From the NCBI GenBank assembly GCA_934277435.1, contig CAKQUE010000001.1, positions 186,001 to 250,000 on the forward strand: a stretch of 64,000 nt of DNA, written 5' to 3'. Below the pieces are notes generated by a model. That model saw nothing but the letters and a program-made list of their open reading frames with translations. It did no database searches and was not told the DNA's origin. The position numbers and the translations under genes were made by a program. The stretch is from an uncultured Alphaproteobacteria bacterium (GTDB lineage: Bacteria > Pseudomonadota > Alphaproteobacteria > RF32 > CAG-239). Of the stretch, positions 16,955 to 26,116 are shown one piece after another (the stretch's first letter is position 1; each line of letters starts with the position of its first letter).

Positions 16955-18547
16955 TTATTTTTTACATTTGTGCGATAAATCAAGCTGTTGTTTGTATTCC
17001 TGAGCCGAAATTCCACCAATACCTAATAAAGTATGAAAGATGTTATCGTGAGAAACCGGTGCATTTTTAGTTTCTTCCAAACATTGTTTGTCTATTTGCA
17101 GCGCATTGAACACAGAATCGTCGGCCCAAAGAAAAAATGGAACCTGTTTCTGTTCTTTTGGCGCAATGCTATAAGGTGCGGAATGCAAATATATATTGTA
17201 CTCACCAAGCGACTCACCATGGTCGGAAACATAAATTAACAGGCTGTTATACTGAGGATAATCATTTTTTAGCAAACTTATAATATCTGCTAAATTCTGA
17301 GAAGTATAAAGGAGGGTATTGTCATAAGTGTTTATAATTTCTTCACCTGTGCATTGATTCAGTTTTTCGGTATTGCATACAGGCGCGAATCGTTGGAATT
17401 CCTGCGGATAGCGTTTATAATAGGTTGGACCGTGGCTGCCGGCTTGGTGCATAACCATAACGGTGTTTTGCGCCGGTTTAGTCAGCTGTTTTTGCATTTC
17501 TTGGGTAAGAACGCTGTCAAAACATGTTCCGGCATTGGTTGCGCATGGACTATAGGTTTCAACACGTGTGCAAACGCCTTTACAATCGCTGTTATTTTCA
17601 AGCCAAACCACACGCCAGTCATTTTTTTTGAAGATATCTAACACATTTTCAGTATAATCCAAACTGCCGTTGTTAAATTCCGTGCGGTTGTCTTTAGCAA
17701 ACATACATGGAACAGAAACGGCGGTGGAAGTACCGCAAGATGTGGTGTTGGTAAAGTTGATTATATTGTTTAAATAAGGAATTAGCGGAGCATTGGTTTC
17801 GCGTTTATAACCATCTAAAGAAAAATTTGCGGCGCGAGCGGTTTCGCCAACCACAAAAACAATCAATAACGGTTTGTCGTTTTTCCAATATTTTGTGAAA
17901 TGCGAATCCAGACCGATAGGTGTAAATTCATGGTTGGCCCGCATATTGTGTTTGACGGTTGAAATAATTGCTCCAATGTAGTTTACCGGAACTAATAAAT
18001 ATTTTACCGGTTTATTGTTGCGGACAAACTGGGCCACGTCTTTGCTGTTTGGCACAATAATTGTGGCAAACAGCACTAAACAAAGGACAAATACAGTGCC
18101 GCGTTGTTTAAATATGCTGGTTTCAGTAAAATTAAGCCTGCTGATAACAAATGCCGGAATTCCTCCTAAAACCAAAATATATGCCAGCAGTGTAAAGTTA
18201 AGTAATTCAGCTGTTTCGTGCGGATTGGTTTGTAAAACGTTGCGTAGCATTTCTTCATCAACGGCAATATGATAATTTTTTACAAAATAAAAAACACCAC
18301 TGTTAATAAGCAAAAACAAAATGGAAAGAGGTTTAACCGTCCACTTCCAAAAAAGCAATAAGCTGCAAATAGTTAATAGTATCCAAAGCACAAAAAATGT
18401 ACCGATTGTAAACATTGTACTTTGGCTGAGTTCATGTATTTTTTCAAAAAAAACATAATTAAAAGCAAGTAAAGTGTACAGCATATATAAAATGCTGTAC
18501 ACTTCAATGTTTATCGAAAAGGAACGAAAAAACTGCGGTTTAGCCAT
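16955..18547 (-). CDS. eptA: Phosphoethanolamine-lipid A transferase
   Basis: A 530-residue inner-membrane enzyme: five N-terminal transmembrane helices (to about residue 175), then a periplasmic alkaline-phosphatase-like domain. The metal site VVGETARAANFSLDGY, nucleophile Thr in TSCGTSTAVSVPCMF, HQAGSHGPTYYKRYP and YVSDHGESLGE are all present, with paired Cys. It transfers phosphoethanolamine to lipid A, lowering negative charge; relatives (EptA, MCR) are linked to polymyxin tolerance. I start at ATG 18547 with AAAGGG upstream; the open frame reaches a TTG at 18577 inside alaS. Confidence 0.94.
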   Translation of the reverse strand: MAKPQFFRSFSINIEVYSILYMLYTLLAFNYVFFEKIHELSQSTMFTIGTFFVLWILLTICSLLLFWKWTVKPLSILFLLINSGVFYFVKNYHIAVDEEMLRNVLQTNPHETAELLNFTLLAYILVLGGIPAFVISRLNFTETSIFKQRGTVFVLCLVLFATIIVPNSKDVAQFVRNNKPVKYLLVPVNYIGAIISTVKHNMRANHEFTPIGLDSHFTKYWKNDKPLLIVFVVGETARAANFSLDGYKRETNAPLIPYLNNIINFTNTTSCGTSTAVSVPCMFAKDNRTEFNNGSLDYTENVLDIFKKNDWRVVWLENNSDCKGVCTRVETYSPCATNAGTCFDSVLTQEMQKQLTKPAQNTVMVMHQAGSHGPTYYKRYPQEFQRFAPVCNTEKLNQCTGEEIINTYDNTLLYTSQNLADIISLLKNDYPQYNSLLIYVSDHGESLGEYNIYLHSAPYSIAPKEQKQVPFFLWADDSVFNALQIDKQCLEETKNAPVSHDNIFHTLLGIGGISAQEYKQQLDLSHKCKK

Positions 18548-18569
18548 AAAAATTCGCCCTTTTTCGCTG

Positions 18570-21194
18570 TTAAGCAATCATTGCTTTTATTTTAGCAATG
18601 GCATCATTGATTTTAGATGCATCGGAGCCGCCTGCTTGCGCCATATCCGGACGACCGCCGCCGCCCTGTCCGCCAACCACGGCAGAAGCAGCGCGAACTA
18701 AGTCTACGGCGTTATATTTGGCTGTCAAATCTTTGCTAACGCCAACAACAACAGATGCTTTATCATCTTTATCCGAGCAAAGAACAACAATGCCGGAACC
18801 AAGATTTTGCATAATATCATCAACAAAAGCTTTCAATTCTTTCGGGTGAGCACCGGATACCAATTTACCGACAAATTTTACGCCGTTAACAGTTTCGGTT
18901 TCATCAGATGAGGATTTACCGCTAGCCAGAGCTTTTTTGAGATTAAAAATTTCTTGCTCTTGTTTTTTGCGTTCTTCCAACAAGCTGTTGATACGAGCTT
19001 CCAAATCATTCAGATTTGTTTTTAAGGTTGCTGCAACGTGGTGTAATTTGTTTTCGGTTTCACGCACATAAGAATCAGCGCCAACGCCGGTTAAGCATTC
19101 CAAACGGCGCACGCCGGCAGCCACTGCTGATTCACCAATAATGTGAAAATAACCAATGTTTCCGGTAGAGCAAACATGTGTACCGCCGCAAAGTTCGCGA
19201 GAGAACGGAGCATTTTCATCGCCCATTGTTACAACACGCACGTCATCGCCGTATTTTTCATCAAACAAAGCCATAGCGCCGAGTTTTACGGCCTCTTCTT
19301 TGTTCATAATAACGGTTGTTACCGGTAAATCATTGCGGATTTGCTCGTTGACAATGTCTTCGACCTGACGCAGTTGCTCGGCAGTAATTTGCTTTGGATG
19401 AGAAACGTCAAAACGCATTCTGTCGGCTTCCACCATAGAACCTTTTTGCGCAACGTGGTCGCCCAAAATCATTTTAAGAGCTTTGTGGGCAAGGTGGGTT
19501 ACCGAGTGGTTGGCGCAAATCCGCTTGCGGTTTTCTTCATCAACTTCAAAGTTAGCGCAATCGCCAATTTTAACCGAGCCTTTTTCCAATTCGCAGACAT
19601 GAACAAAAATCTTGTCTAATTTGCGTTTTGTATCAATAACTCTGGCGGTGAAGTTTTTAGAAACAATCAAACCGGTGTCGCCGACTTGACCGCCGCATTC
19701 GCCGTAAAACGGAGTTTGGTTGGCAACAAGCTCGAATTTGCCTGAAGTAACCTCATTAACTTCTTTGTTATCTTGAATTAAGGCAACAATTTCGCCATCA
19801 GATTTTGTAACATTGTAACCTAAAAATTCGGTCGGATTTACCTTGTCTTCGACGGAATACCAAACTTTTTCTACTGCCGTATCACCTGAACCGGCCCAGT
19901 TTCTGCGGGCTTCTTCTTTTTGGCGGGCCATACAAGCGTCAAAACCATCTGTATCTACTTCAATGTTTTTGTTTTTCAAAGCATCTTGGGTTAAATCCAA
20001 CGGAAAACCATAGGTGTCATACAATTTGAAAGCAGTTTCACCGCTCAATTTGTCACCGCGGCCAAGATGTGAAATTTCTTCATCCAAAAGTTTTAAGCCT
20101 TTATCCAAAGTGCGACCAAAACGCTCTTCTTCAATCTTAATGGTTTCACTGATAAGATTTTCGCGGGCATAAAGTTCCGGATAAGCTTCGCCCATTTCTT
20201 TTTGCAAAGTCGGCAGTAACTTGTAAATCATCGGGTCTTTAACGCCCAACATATAGGCGTGACGCATGGCGCGGCGCATAATGCGGCGCAGAACATAGCC
20301 GCGTCCCTCGTTAGACGGCAAAACACCGTCGGCAATCAAAAAGCAAATAGAACGCAAGTGGTCGGCAATCACATTATGCGAAGCTTTTAACGGACCGTTC
20401 GGGTCAGTGTTGGCCATATCGGCAATAGCTTTGATAATGTGTTGGAACATATCGGTATCAAAGTTAGAGTGAACGCCTTGCAAAATAGCGGCAATACGTT
20501 CCAAACCCATACCGGTATCAATTCCGGGGCGTTTTAAGTTTATACGCGAACCATCGGCCAAATCTTCAAATTGGTCAAAAACCAAATTCCAAATTTCAAT
20601 AAAGCGGTCGCCGTCTTCTTCCGGTGTTCCTGGTAAACCGCCCCAAACTTCCGGACCATGGTCGTAAAAAATTTCGGAGCAAGGACCGCAAGGACCGGTA
20701 TCACCCATCTGCCAAAAGTTGTCTTTGGTGCTGATGCGAATAATTCTGTCATCAGGTAAACCGGAAACTTTTTTCCACAAATTATAGGCATCTTCATCGT
20801 TATAGTAGATGGTAACGGCAAGCTTGTCTTTCGGTAGTCCAAAATCTTTGGTCAGCAATTCCCAAGCAAAAGGAATTGCGCCGTCTTTGAAATAATCACC
20901 AAAAGAAAAGTTGCCGAGCATTTCAAAAAATGTGTGGTGGCGTACATCATAGCCTACGCTGTCAAGGTCATTATGTTTACCGCCGGCGCGCACGCTTTTT
21001 TGCGCAGTGGTCGCTCGGGTGTAGTCACGGGTTTCGTTGCCTGCAAGCACATTTTTAAATTGCACCATACCGGAGTTTGTAAACATTAATGTCGGGTCAT
21101 TATCAGGAACAAGTGATGATGACGGAACAACTTTATGACCGTTCTTGGCAAAATAGTCCAAAAAGGTTTTGCGAATTTGATTTACACTAGTCAT
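18570..21194 (-). CDS. alaS: Alanine--tRNA ligase
   Basis: An 874-residue class II synthetase of normal length. The N-terminal catalytic part begins with IRKTFLDYFAKNGHKVVPSSSLVP and has FTNSGMVQFKN. The editing domain carries HSVTHLAHKAL and CGGTHV, the zinc ligands that clear mischarged Ser/Gly. The C-terminal part has a coiled coil and a GGQGGGGRPDMAQAGG C-Ala domain. It charges tRNA-Ala in the cytosol. eptA begins immediately downstream. Confidence 0.98.
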   Translation of the reverse strand: MTSVNQIRKTFLDYFAKNGHKVVPSSSLVPDNDPTLMFTNSGMVQFKNVLAGNETRDYTRATTAQKSVRAGGKHNDLDSVGYDVRHHTFFEMLGNFSFGDYFKDGAIPFAWELLTKDFGLPKDKLAVTIYYNDEDAYNLWKKVSGLPDDRIIRISTKDNFWQMGDTGPCGPCSEIFYDHGPEVWGGLPGTPEEDGDRFIEIWNLVFDQFEDLADGSRINLKRPGIDTGMGLERIAAILQGVHSNFDTDMFQHIIKAIADMANTDPNGPLKASHNVIADHLRSICFLIADGVLPSNEGRGYVLRRIMRRAMRHAYMLGVKDPMIYKLLPTLQKEMGEAYPELYARENLISETIKIEEERFGRTLDKGLKLLDEEISHLGRGDKLSGETAFKLYDTYGFPLDLTQDALKNKNIEVDTDGFDACMARQKEEARRNWAGSGDTAVEKVWYSVEDKVNPTEFLGYNVTKSDGEIVALIQDNKEVNEVTSGKFELVANQTPFYGECGGQVGDTGLIVSKNFTARVIDTKRKLDKIFVHVCELEKGSVKIGDCANFEVDEENRKRICANHSVTHLAHKALKMILGDHVAQKGSMVEADRMRFDVSHPKQITAEQLRQVEDIVNEQIRNDLPVTTVIMNKEEAVKLGAMALFDEKYGDDVRVVTMGDENAPFSRELCGGTHVCSTGNIGYFHIIGESAVAAGVRRLECLTGVGADSYVRETENKLHHVAATLKTNLNDLEARINSLLEERKKQEQEIFNLKKALASGKSSSDETETVNGVKFVGKLVSGAHPKELKAFVDDIMQNLGSGIVVLCSDKDDKASVVVGVSKDLTAKYNAVDLVRAASAVVGGQGGGGRPDMAQAGGSDASKINDAIAKIKAMIA

Positions 21195-21300
21195 TGTACG
21201 TCCCTAAAAAAAGTTTAGTTTAAATTAATTTTATCGGGGCTAAACTAGCGCAAACTTGTGGTATTGTCTAGCAGAATCTTTAGTGTTTTTTAAAAATATA

Positions 21301-21792
21301 TTAAAAAATGTAGGCGTTGCCGTTTAGATCAATTATTCCCCAATTCAAATAAGTGGCAAAAAGCAGCCAAAATAAATAGGGAATGAGCAAATATCCGGCG
21401 ATTTTGCGCAGATGATAATAAGCATCTAGCAGCAGTACCGTGATAAAATCCAATAGTGCTATAACAAAAAATCCGGCCAAAAACATTCCGCTGTAAAAGA
21501 AAATATATGTCCAAATTATTTGTAATAACATATTCAGCCAAAAAATCTGCAGTGCTGATTTTATTTTTACGGTGTCAGAACTACCAAGCACAAGAGTTGT
21601 TGAAATTATGAGTAAAGTGTATAAAACACCCCACACCAGCGGAAAAACATGGTTTGGAGGTGTCAATATCGGTAAGTCTATTTTGGTGTAAAATGTATTT
21701 AGACCAAAATCATTTAAATATCCGCATAATACGGCAGTGACCCCAACTGCTAAAAAGGCATACAAAAATCGGGATAAGTTATTATTAAACAT
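21301..21792 (-). CDS. tspO: TspO/MBR family protein
   Basis: A 163-residue membrane protein with five predicted transmembrane helices. Family marks are the LPILTPPNHVFPLVWGVLY loop after helix 1 and the C-terminal LIPYLFWLLFATYLNWGIIDLN. TspO proteins bind porphyrins and related tetrapyrroles and act in stress regulation. It stands alone between divergent or spaced neighbours, 107 bases downstream of the alaS start. Ligand and role here are not shown by sequence. Confidence 0.9.
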   Translation of the reverse strand: MFNNNLSRFLYAFLAVGVTAVLCGYLNDFGLNTFYTKIDLPILTPPNHVFPLVWGVLYTLLIISTTLVLGSSDTVKIKSALQIFWLNMLLQIIWTYIFFYSGMFLAGFFVIALLDFITVLLLDAYYHLRKIAGYLLIPYLFWLLFATYLNWGIIDLNGNAYIF

Positions 21793-21940
21793 TTGTTTTC
21801 TCCTGCAATAAAGATAGTAAGAATACGAATTTTTTCAAGGCATTAAAAGTTTTTCTTTTTTGTCACATTTTTTATTTGCATTTTGTCAAAAAACGTGTAT
21901 TATTTAAGGTATAACTTTTAAATTATATGGAGTGATGGTC

Positions 21941-23812
21941 ATGGCTAAAACAGAAGAAGGTACAAAAATTGATTTTTTAGGCGGTAATAATGAAGCCAGA
22001 ATCGGCGGCAACAGCTTATTGATTGAGCACACCGAAGAAGGTGAAGGCGTAAAAAGAGTGATGATTGACTGCGGCGCACTGTTTCCACCGGAATGGACAG
22101 GCTTGGATTCCGTTATTCCTGATGTTCGTCCATATTTGGGATATAAAGATCAGCCAGCAGAAAAACCAGTTGATGCCATGTTTATTTCTCACTGCCACGA
22201 AGACCATATTGGCGGGTTGGTGCATTTAGCCCGTGCCGGTTATAAGTTTCCGGAAATCTACACAAGTTCTTATACCAAAGAGCTTTTGAAAACCGCGTTC
22301 AAAGAAGGTCATGTCCCAGCAGAAAATCAGCCAGAAGTAAAAGTTGTCAGCGAAGGTCAGACAATAGACGTGGCCGAAAATGTTCATGTCAGTCCATTTA
22401 ATGTTTCTCACTCTACCGTTGGTGCTATGGGGTTCCATGTTTTGACTACTATTCGCGGTCGCACCAGCGCCGGTATTGTTGACCCAGGTGACTATCGTAT
22501 GGGCGAATCTAAAGTCGGCCCTGGTTTTGAAGAAGAAAAGTTTGTAGAATTTTTAAAAGATAAACCGGTTACGCACGTTTTGCTGGATTCTACCTCTAGC
22601 GATGGCACAGATGAGTATTTGGTTGATTTTGACCACGCGGTTGCTAATACACTGGAAGAAGTAAATAAACACCCAGAAAAACAAGTAATTTCTGCGGTTA
22701 TTTCTCGCAGTATTCAAAATTTGGCGATTGATTTGGAAACTGCCAAACAATCTAACCGCACAGTGTTTATTGATGGTTATTGGGCAAAGCTTGCTTTTAT
22801 GGCTATGCAACGTAGCGGTATTCATGATTATGACGAAGTTGTGTATAAAAGTGCAGATTTGAAAAACGCTAACGCCAAAGCTTATTTAGCCAAATATGAC
22901 CGCGGAGAGCGCTATATTATTCCAAGCGGGGCTTTTGCCGAATCTAAAAAAGGCATGAAATCCGGTTTGTATAAAATGTCTGAACAGCAAAAAGTTACGT
23001 TGGATAAAGACGGTAAAGTAAAAGGCAACAGCAAGGGCGAGGCTGGACATCCAGATTTTACGGTTGATAAGATGACTTTGATTTTGGCTCGTCAGCGTTG
23101 TATTGAAGCTATTAACGGTAAACAAGTGCGCGCTATGTATAATCGCTTGGCGGCTTTGGGTGCAACCATTGTTGAAAATCGTTCCGGCAACAATACGGGT
23201 AAATTTGAAACTGCTTTGATGCAGCGTACCGGTCACGCAGTGCGTTCGGAAACGAAAAAATTTATTGAGCTGATTGTGAATAACCGTAAAAACAGCAGCA
23301 AGTTGGTATTTATTCCTATTCACGGTGATGTTCATCAATTGGCAAATACTGCAAAAGTTGTGCGCGAAGCTGGCGGCGAACCGTCTATTTGTCATAATGC
23401 CGATGAAATTAAAGTATGGGCAGGCGGTACTAAAAAACTTGAGCAAAAACCTTTAGATGACCAGCGTTGGATTGCTGTTCAGGGCGAAACATTGACTGGT
23501 TATGCCGGCGGAGCAAGCCAATATACATATACTTTGGTGAACAAAGACTTTACAAAAGTGGCAGATTTAATGGTTGTTCGTGATGAAAATGGTCAGGATG
23601 TTGCAAGAGATTATACTTCTAGAGCGTTAGAACAGGCTCGAGAAGATGAAGATAACTACTATGTTCCATCACGCAAAGAAGTTAATGCGCAAAAAGAAAA
23701 ACTATCACGCAAGAAAAAGAAAGAACTTGTGCGCAAAGCAGCTATGGCGGCCGGACTTATTGATGAAAAAGGTATGCCGATTGGCTTGAAAAAAGGTCGC
23801 GGCGGTAGATAG
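21941..23812 (+). CDS. rnj: Ribonuclease J
   Basis: A 623-residue metallo-beta-lactamase/beta-CASP RNase. The zinc motif SHCHEDHIGG lies near residue 84, with further ligands in FNVSHSTVGAM and the STSSDGTDEYLVDF region. The beta-CASP part includes FIPIHGDVHQLA, and the basic C-terminal tail ends KKGRGGR. It acts as endonuclease and 5'-3' exonuclease in RNA maturation and decay. The start at 21941 has GGAG eight bases upstream; the open frame begins at GTG 21932. Longer than most RNase J (about 550). Confidence 0.93.
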   Translation: MAKTEEGTKIDFLGGNNEARIGGNSLLIEHTEEGEGVKRVMIDCGALFPPEWTGLDSVIPDVRPYLGYKDQPAEKPVDAMFISHCHEDHIGGLVHLARAGYKFPEIYTSSYTKELLKTAFKEGHVPAENQPEVKVVSEGQTIDVAENVHVSPFNVSHSTVGAMGFHVLTTIRGRTSAGIVDPGDYRMGESKVGPGFEEEKFVEFLKDKPVTHVLLDSTSSDGTDEYLVDFDHAVANTLEEVNKHPEKQVISAVISRSIQNLAIDLETAKQSNRTVFIDGYWAKLAFMAMQRSGIHDYDEVVYKSADLKNANAKAYLAKYDRGERYIIPSGAFAESKKGMKSGLYKMSEQQKVTLDKDGKVKGNSKGEAGHPDFTVDKMTLILARQRCIEAINGKQVRAMYNRLAALGATIVENRSGNNTGKFETALMQRTGHAVRSETKKFIELIVNNRKNSSKLVFIPIHGDVHQLANTAKVVREAGGEPSICHNADEIKVWAGGTKKLEQKPLDDQRWIAVQGETLTGYAGGASQYTYTLVNKDFTKVADLMVVRDENGQDVARDYTSRALEQAREDEDNYYVPSRKEVNAQKEKLSRKKKKELVRKAAMAAGLIDEKGMPIGLKKGRGGR

Positions 23813-23837
23813 TTATTTTTATATAACGTGTTATTAT

Positions 23838-23909
23838 CTCTCTTAACTCTTGTCTTTTATTGCAGAATGTTATATGTGTAAAACAAAAGAGTTAAGGGAG
23901 ATTTTTATT
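23838..23909 (+). promoter_or_regulatory. Hairpin burying the map ribosome binding site / rnj terminator
   Basis: The 14 bases CTCTCTTAACTCTT (from 23838) are fully complementary, with one G-U pair, to AAGAGTTAAGGGAG (23887-23900). The latter contains the only Shine-Dalgarno site (AAGGGAG) for the next gene. The stem is followed by ATTTTTATT, so it could also act as the rnj terminator. Confidence 0.6.
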
Positions 23910-24710
23910 ATGGTTCGCACAAATAAAAACGGTATCAAAATTTATGGTGAAGAAGATTTTGCCGGTATGCGTAAAGCCGGAAAGGTAGCTGCCGAATGTT
24001 TGGATTATATCGCAGATTATGTAAGAGTCGGTGTTTCAACTGGTGAACTTGACGACCTTTGCAATGAATTTATGAAAAGCAAAGGCGCAGTTTCGGCTTG
24101 TATCGGCTATCACGGTTATCCAAAAGCAACCTGTATTTCTATTAATCAGGTTATATGTCATGGTATTCCGGATTATGAACGCAAGCTGGCGGATGGTGAT
24201 ATTTTAAATATTGACGTGACAGCAATTGTTGATGGTTATTTTGGTGATACAAGCCGTATGTATTTTGCCGGTAAACCAAAAGTTAAAGGTAAGCGTTTGT
24301 GTGATGTGACATACGAATGTATGATGCGTGGCATTGATGTGGTAAAACCTGGTGCGCATTTTGGCGATATTGGTGCGGTTATTGAAGAATACGCGCACAA
24401 ATATGGTTATTCGGTGGTTGATATGTTTTGCGGACATGGTGTTGGCAAAGTTTTTCACGATGAACCGAATGTTATGCATTGCGGCGTAAAGGGAACCGGC
24501 CCGATTATGGAAGAAGGTATGATTTTTACGATTGAACCGATGATTAATATGGGCAAAAAAGACGGCGTCATTCTTTCTAACGGCTGGACGGCTGTGACCT
24601 GCGACCATGCTTGGTCGGCACAGTTTGAACACTCTATGGGGGTGACAAAAGATGGCGTAGAAGTGTTTACATATTCGCCAAAAGGTATGGATAAACCGCC
24701 TTATAAATAA
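23910..24710 (+). CDS. map: Type I methionine aminopeptidase
   Basis: A 266-residue metalloenzyme that removes the initiator Met from nascent proteins. The pita-bread fold motifs are clear: YPKATCISINQVICHGIP, the metal-ligand DVTAIVDGYFGDTSRMY, CGHGVGKVFHDEPNV, GMIFTIEPM and a late QFEHSM. I start at ATG 23910 with AAGGGAG nine bases upstream; the open frame extends to a TTG at 23850 through the hairpin. The site is in a strong RNA stem. radC follows after nine bases, so the two are likely co-transcribed. Confidence 0.95.
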   Translation: MVRTNKNGIKIYGEEDFAGMRKAGKVAAECLDYIADYVRVGVSTGELDDLCNEFMKSKGAVSACIGYHGYPKATCISINQVICHGIPDYERKLADGDILNIDVTAIVDGYFGDTSRMYFAGKPKVKGKRLCDVTYECMMRGIDVVKPGAHFGDIGAVIEEYAHKYGYSVVDMFCGHGVGKVFHDEPNVMHCGVKGTGPIMEEGMIFTIEPMINMGKKDGVILSNGWTAVTCDHAWSAQFEHSMGVTKDGVEVFTYSPKGMDKPPYK

Positions 24711-24719
24711 GGACACTAA

Positions 24720-25439
24720 ATGACGGACGATAAACAAGAAAAGCCATTATATTTGGGACACAGAGAGCGTCTTCGCGCCAGATTTTTGGCTGATGACGGC
24801 GCCAGTATGCCGGATTATGAGGTTTTGGAATTGCTTTTAACAATGTCTATTCCAAGGAGAGATGTTAAACCATTGGCTAAAAAACTGGTGGCTCAATATG
24901 GTGATATCGGAGGAGTTTTGCATGCTCCGGCGCATGAGTTGATTGATGTGTGCGGGCTGAGTGTAAATACGCTGGCATTGCTCAAAGTTGTGGCGACATG
25001 TGCGCTGCGTTCGTCAAGCGCTTGTTTTTCGGACAGCGACCAGCCGATTATCGCTTATTGGGATCAGTTTGAAGATTATTGCCGCCAGCTAATGGCTTAT
25101 AACGAGGTGGAAGAGTTTAGAGTGTTTTTCTTTGATGATGTGCTGCATTATAAAGGAAGCAAGCTGATGAATACCGGAACTGTGAATAAAACAATGGCGC
25201 ATCCGCGCGAAATTATTAAAGCGGCGTTGGATAATAAGGCTGTGATTATTATTTTGGCGCATAACCATCCGTCCGGCGAATGCAAGCCATCGGCGGCCGA
25301 TAAGCAGCTGACCGAGGAAATCAGAATGGTGGCAGATGCTATGGATATAGAAGTCTATGACCACTTGATTGTGACCAGAAATGAGATTTTTAGTTTTCGT
25401 AATTCCGGTTTAATTTTGCCACAAAAGAGAAAAATTTAA
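24720..25439 (+). CDS. radC: RadC-like JAMM/MPN domain protein
   Basis: A 239-residue protein. The N-terminal helical region (LGHRERLRARF, YEVLELLLTMSIPRRDVKPLAK) is the UPF0758/RadC HhH part. The C-terminal JAMM metal motif is HNHPSGECKPSAAD. The family name reflects an old repair phenotype that has been withdrawn for E. coli, and the true substrate is unknown. AAGGA precedes the ATG. It is the last gene before the tRNA-Pro gene. Confidence 0.93.
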   Translation: MTDDKQEKPLYLGHRERLRARFLADDGASMPDYEVLELLLTMSIPRRDVKPLAKKLVAQYGDIGGVLHAPAHELIDVCGLSVNTLALLKVVATCALRSSSACFSDSDQPIIAYWDQFEDYCRQLMAYNEVEEFRVFFFDDVLHYKGSKLMNTGTVNKTMAHPREIIKAALDNKAVIIILAHNHPSGECKPSAADKQLTEEIRMVADAMDIEVYDHLIVTRNEIFSFRNSGLILPQKRKI

Positions 25440-25447
25440 AAAAGTGC

Positions 25448-25476
25448 TTGCAATATAGAAAAATATGTTGTAATAA
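25448..25476 (+). promoter_or_regulatory. Putative promoter of tRNA-Pro
   Basis: TTGCAA (25448-25453), 17 bases, TAATAA (25471-25476), with transcription expected around 25483, just before the tRNA 5' end. Confidence 0.6.
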
Positions 25477-25489
25477 CTAAATCGGTCGA

Positions 25490-25566
25490 CGGGGCATAGC
25501 TCAGCCTGGTAGAGCGCTTGGTTTGGGACCAAGATGTCGCGTGTTCGAATCTCGTTGCCCCGACCA
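25490..25566 (+). tRNA. tRNA-Pro (UGG anticodon)
   Basis: A 77-nt cloverleaf. The acceptor is CGGGGCA/TGCCCCG, the D arm GCTC/GAGC, and the anticodon stem CTTGG/CCAAG holds loop TTTGGGA, anticodon TGG. The T loop is TTCGAAT. CCA is encoded. The T stem GCGTG/CTCGT has a U-U mismatch and a G-U pair, so it is slightly degenerate. Confidence 0.94.
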
Positions 25567-25568
25567 CT

Positions 25569-25609
25569 AAAATAGAAGAAGCGGTGTTTATCACCGCTTT
25601 TTCTATTTT
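25569..25609 (+). terminator. Intrinsic terminator after tRNA-Pro
   Basis: A long stem: AAAATAGAA and GCGGTG (25581-25586) pair with CACCGC (25592-25597) and TTCTATTTT, with T5 after the GC core. Confidence 0.88.
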
Positions 25610-25748
25610 AAAGAACGAAGTAAGCGGGTGCGAACACGCGAGATAGCGTGTTTGGTGAGGAGCCGCCGGCAGACGTAAGTATGTCGGTCAGCGTAGCTAA
25701 TAAGCGACGAACGTCGTGAGCAAAAGCGAAAGACAATCTCGTTGACCC
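25610..25748. repeat. Non-coding segment with tRNA-Pro 3'-end fragments
   Basis: This stretch is richer in GC than its surroundings and has no convincing ORF. It holds CGAACACGCGA (25631-25641), an exact inverted copy of the tRNA-Pro T-arm piece at 25537-25547. It also holds AATCTCGTTGACCC (25735-25748), a 13/14 direct copy of the tRNA 3' end at 25548-25561. A hairpin AACACGC/GCGTGTT spans 25633-25652. It may be a degenerate attachment site or a dispersed repeat. Confidence 0.4.
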
Positions 25749-25785
25749 TTTCTTAGACGTTGAACCTACAGATATATCGATAATA

Positions 25786-25829
25786 AAAAAATGTTAAACT
25801 TTGTGCGGATTTCAAACTTTGTTTAACAT
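25786..25829 (-). terminator. Terminator downstream of the broken small membrane gene
   Basis: On the minus strand GTTTAACAT at 25821-25829 (plus orientation) pairs with ATGTTAAAC at 25791-25799, with an inner AAAGTTTG match. The hairpin is followed on the minus strand by TTTTTTATTA. Confidence 0.75.
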
Positions 25830-25840
25830 TTTAGTGAAAA

Positions 25841-26112
25841 TTACTTTTCAAAATGGCTTAAAAGTCCGCAAAAAGAAGCAATACATAAAACAAAAGAAAC
25901 AAGACAAATATCATTTAATCAAAACGAAAATGATAATAACAGAAGCGCCGGAAATATTCCAAGTATTGCCGATATAATATAGAATTTTCTTAACTGTTCT
26001 TTTTTTATTGCGACATTTGCATGTTTTGATGAAAATATCGACAGATACGAAAGTTAAGTAAAGTAGAGTAAATTGAAAATATTAATACCAGTAAATAGAG
26101 AAAGTATATCAT
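25841..26112 (-). pseudogene. Frameshifted small membrane protein gene
   Basis: Five bases after the stop of the gene at 26117 an ATG (26112) opens MIYFLYLLVLIFSIYSTLL. The frame ends early, but after one missing base in an AA run it continues as LSYLSIFSSKHANVAIKK and a hydrophobic GIFPALLLLSFSF. An in-frame TGA follows, and then another hydrophobic stretch ending SHFEK at 25841. It looks like a small two- or three-helix membrane protein that has decayed, or whose sequence has short homopolymer errors. Function unknown. Confidence 0.45.
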
Positions 26113-26116
26113 AGAA

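Noticed and set aside
25610..25740. Minus-strand short protein in the GC-rich stretch
   Set aside because: The Arg/Cys/Ser-rich translation (with ISRVRTRL) looks like translated RNA-like repeat sequence and has no start or ribosome binding site.
25841..26112. TGA read as Trp in the small membrane gene
   Set aside because: TGA is used as an ordinary stop elsewhere in the window (for example at 2622-2624, 34458-34460 and 63119-63121).
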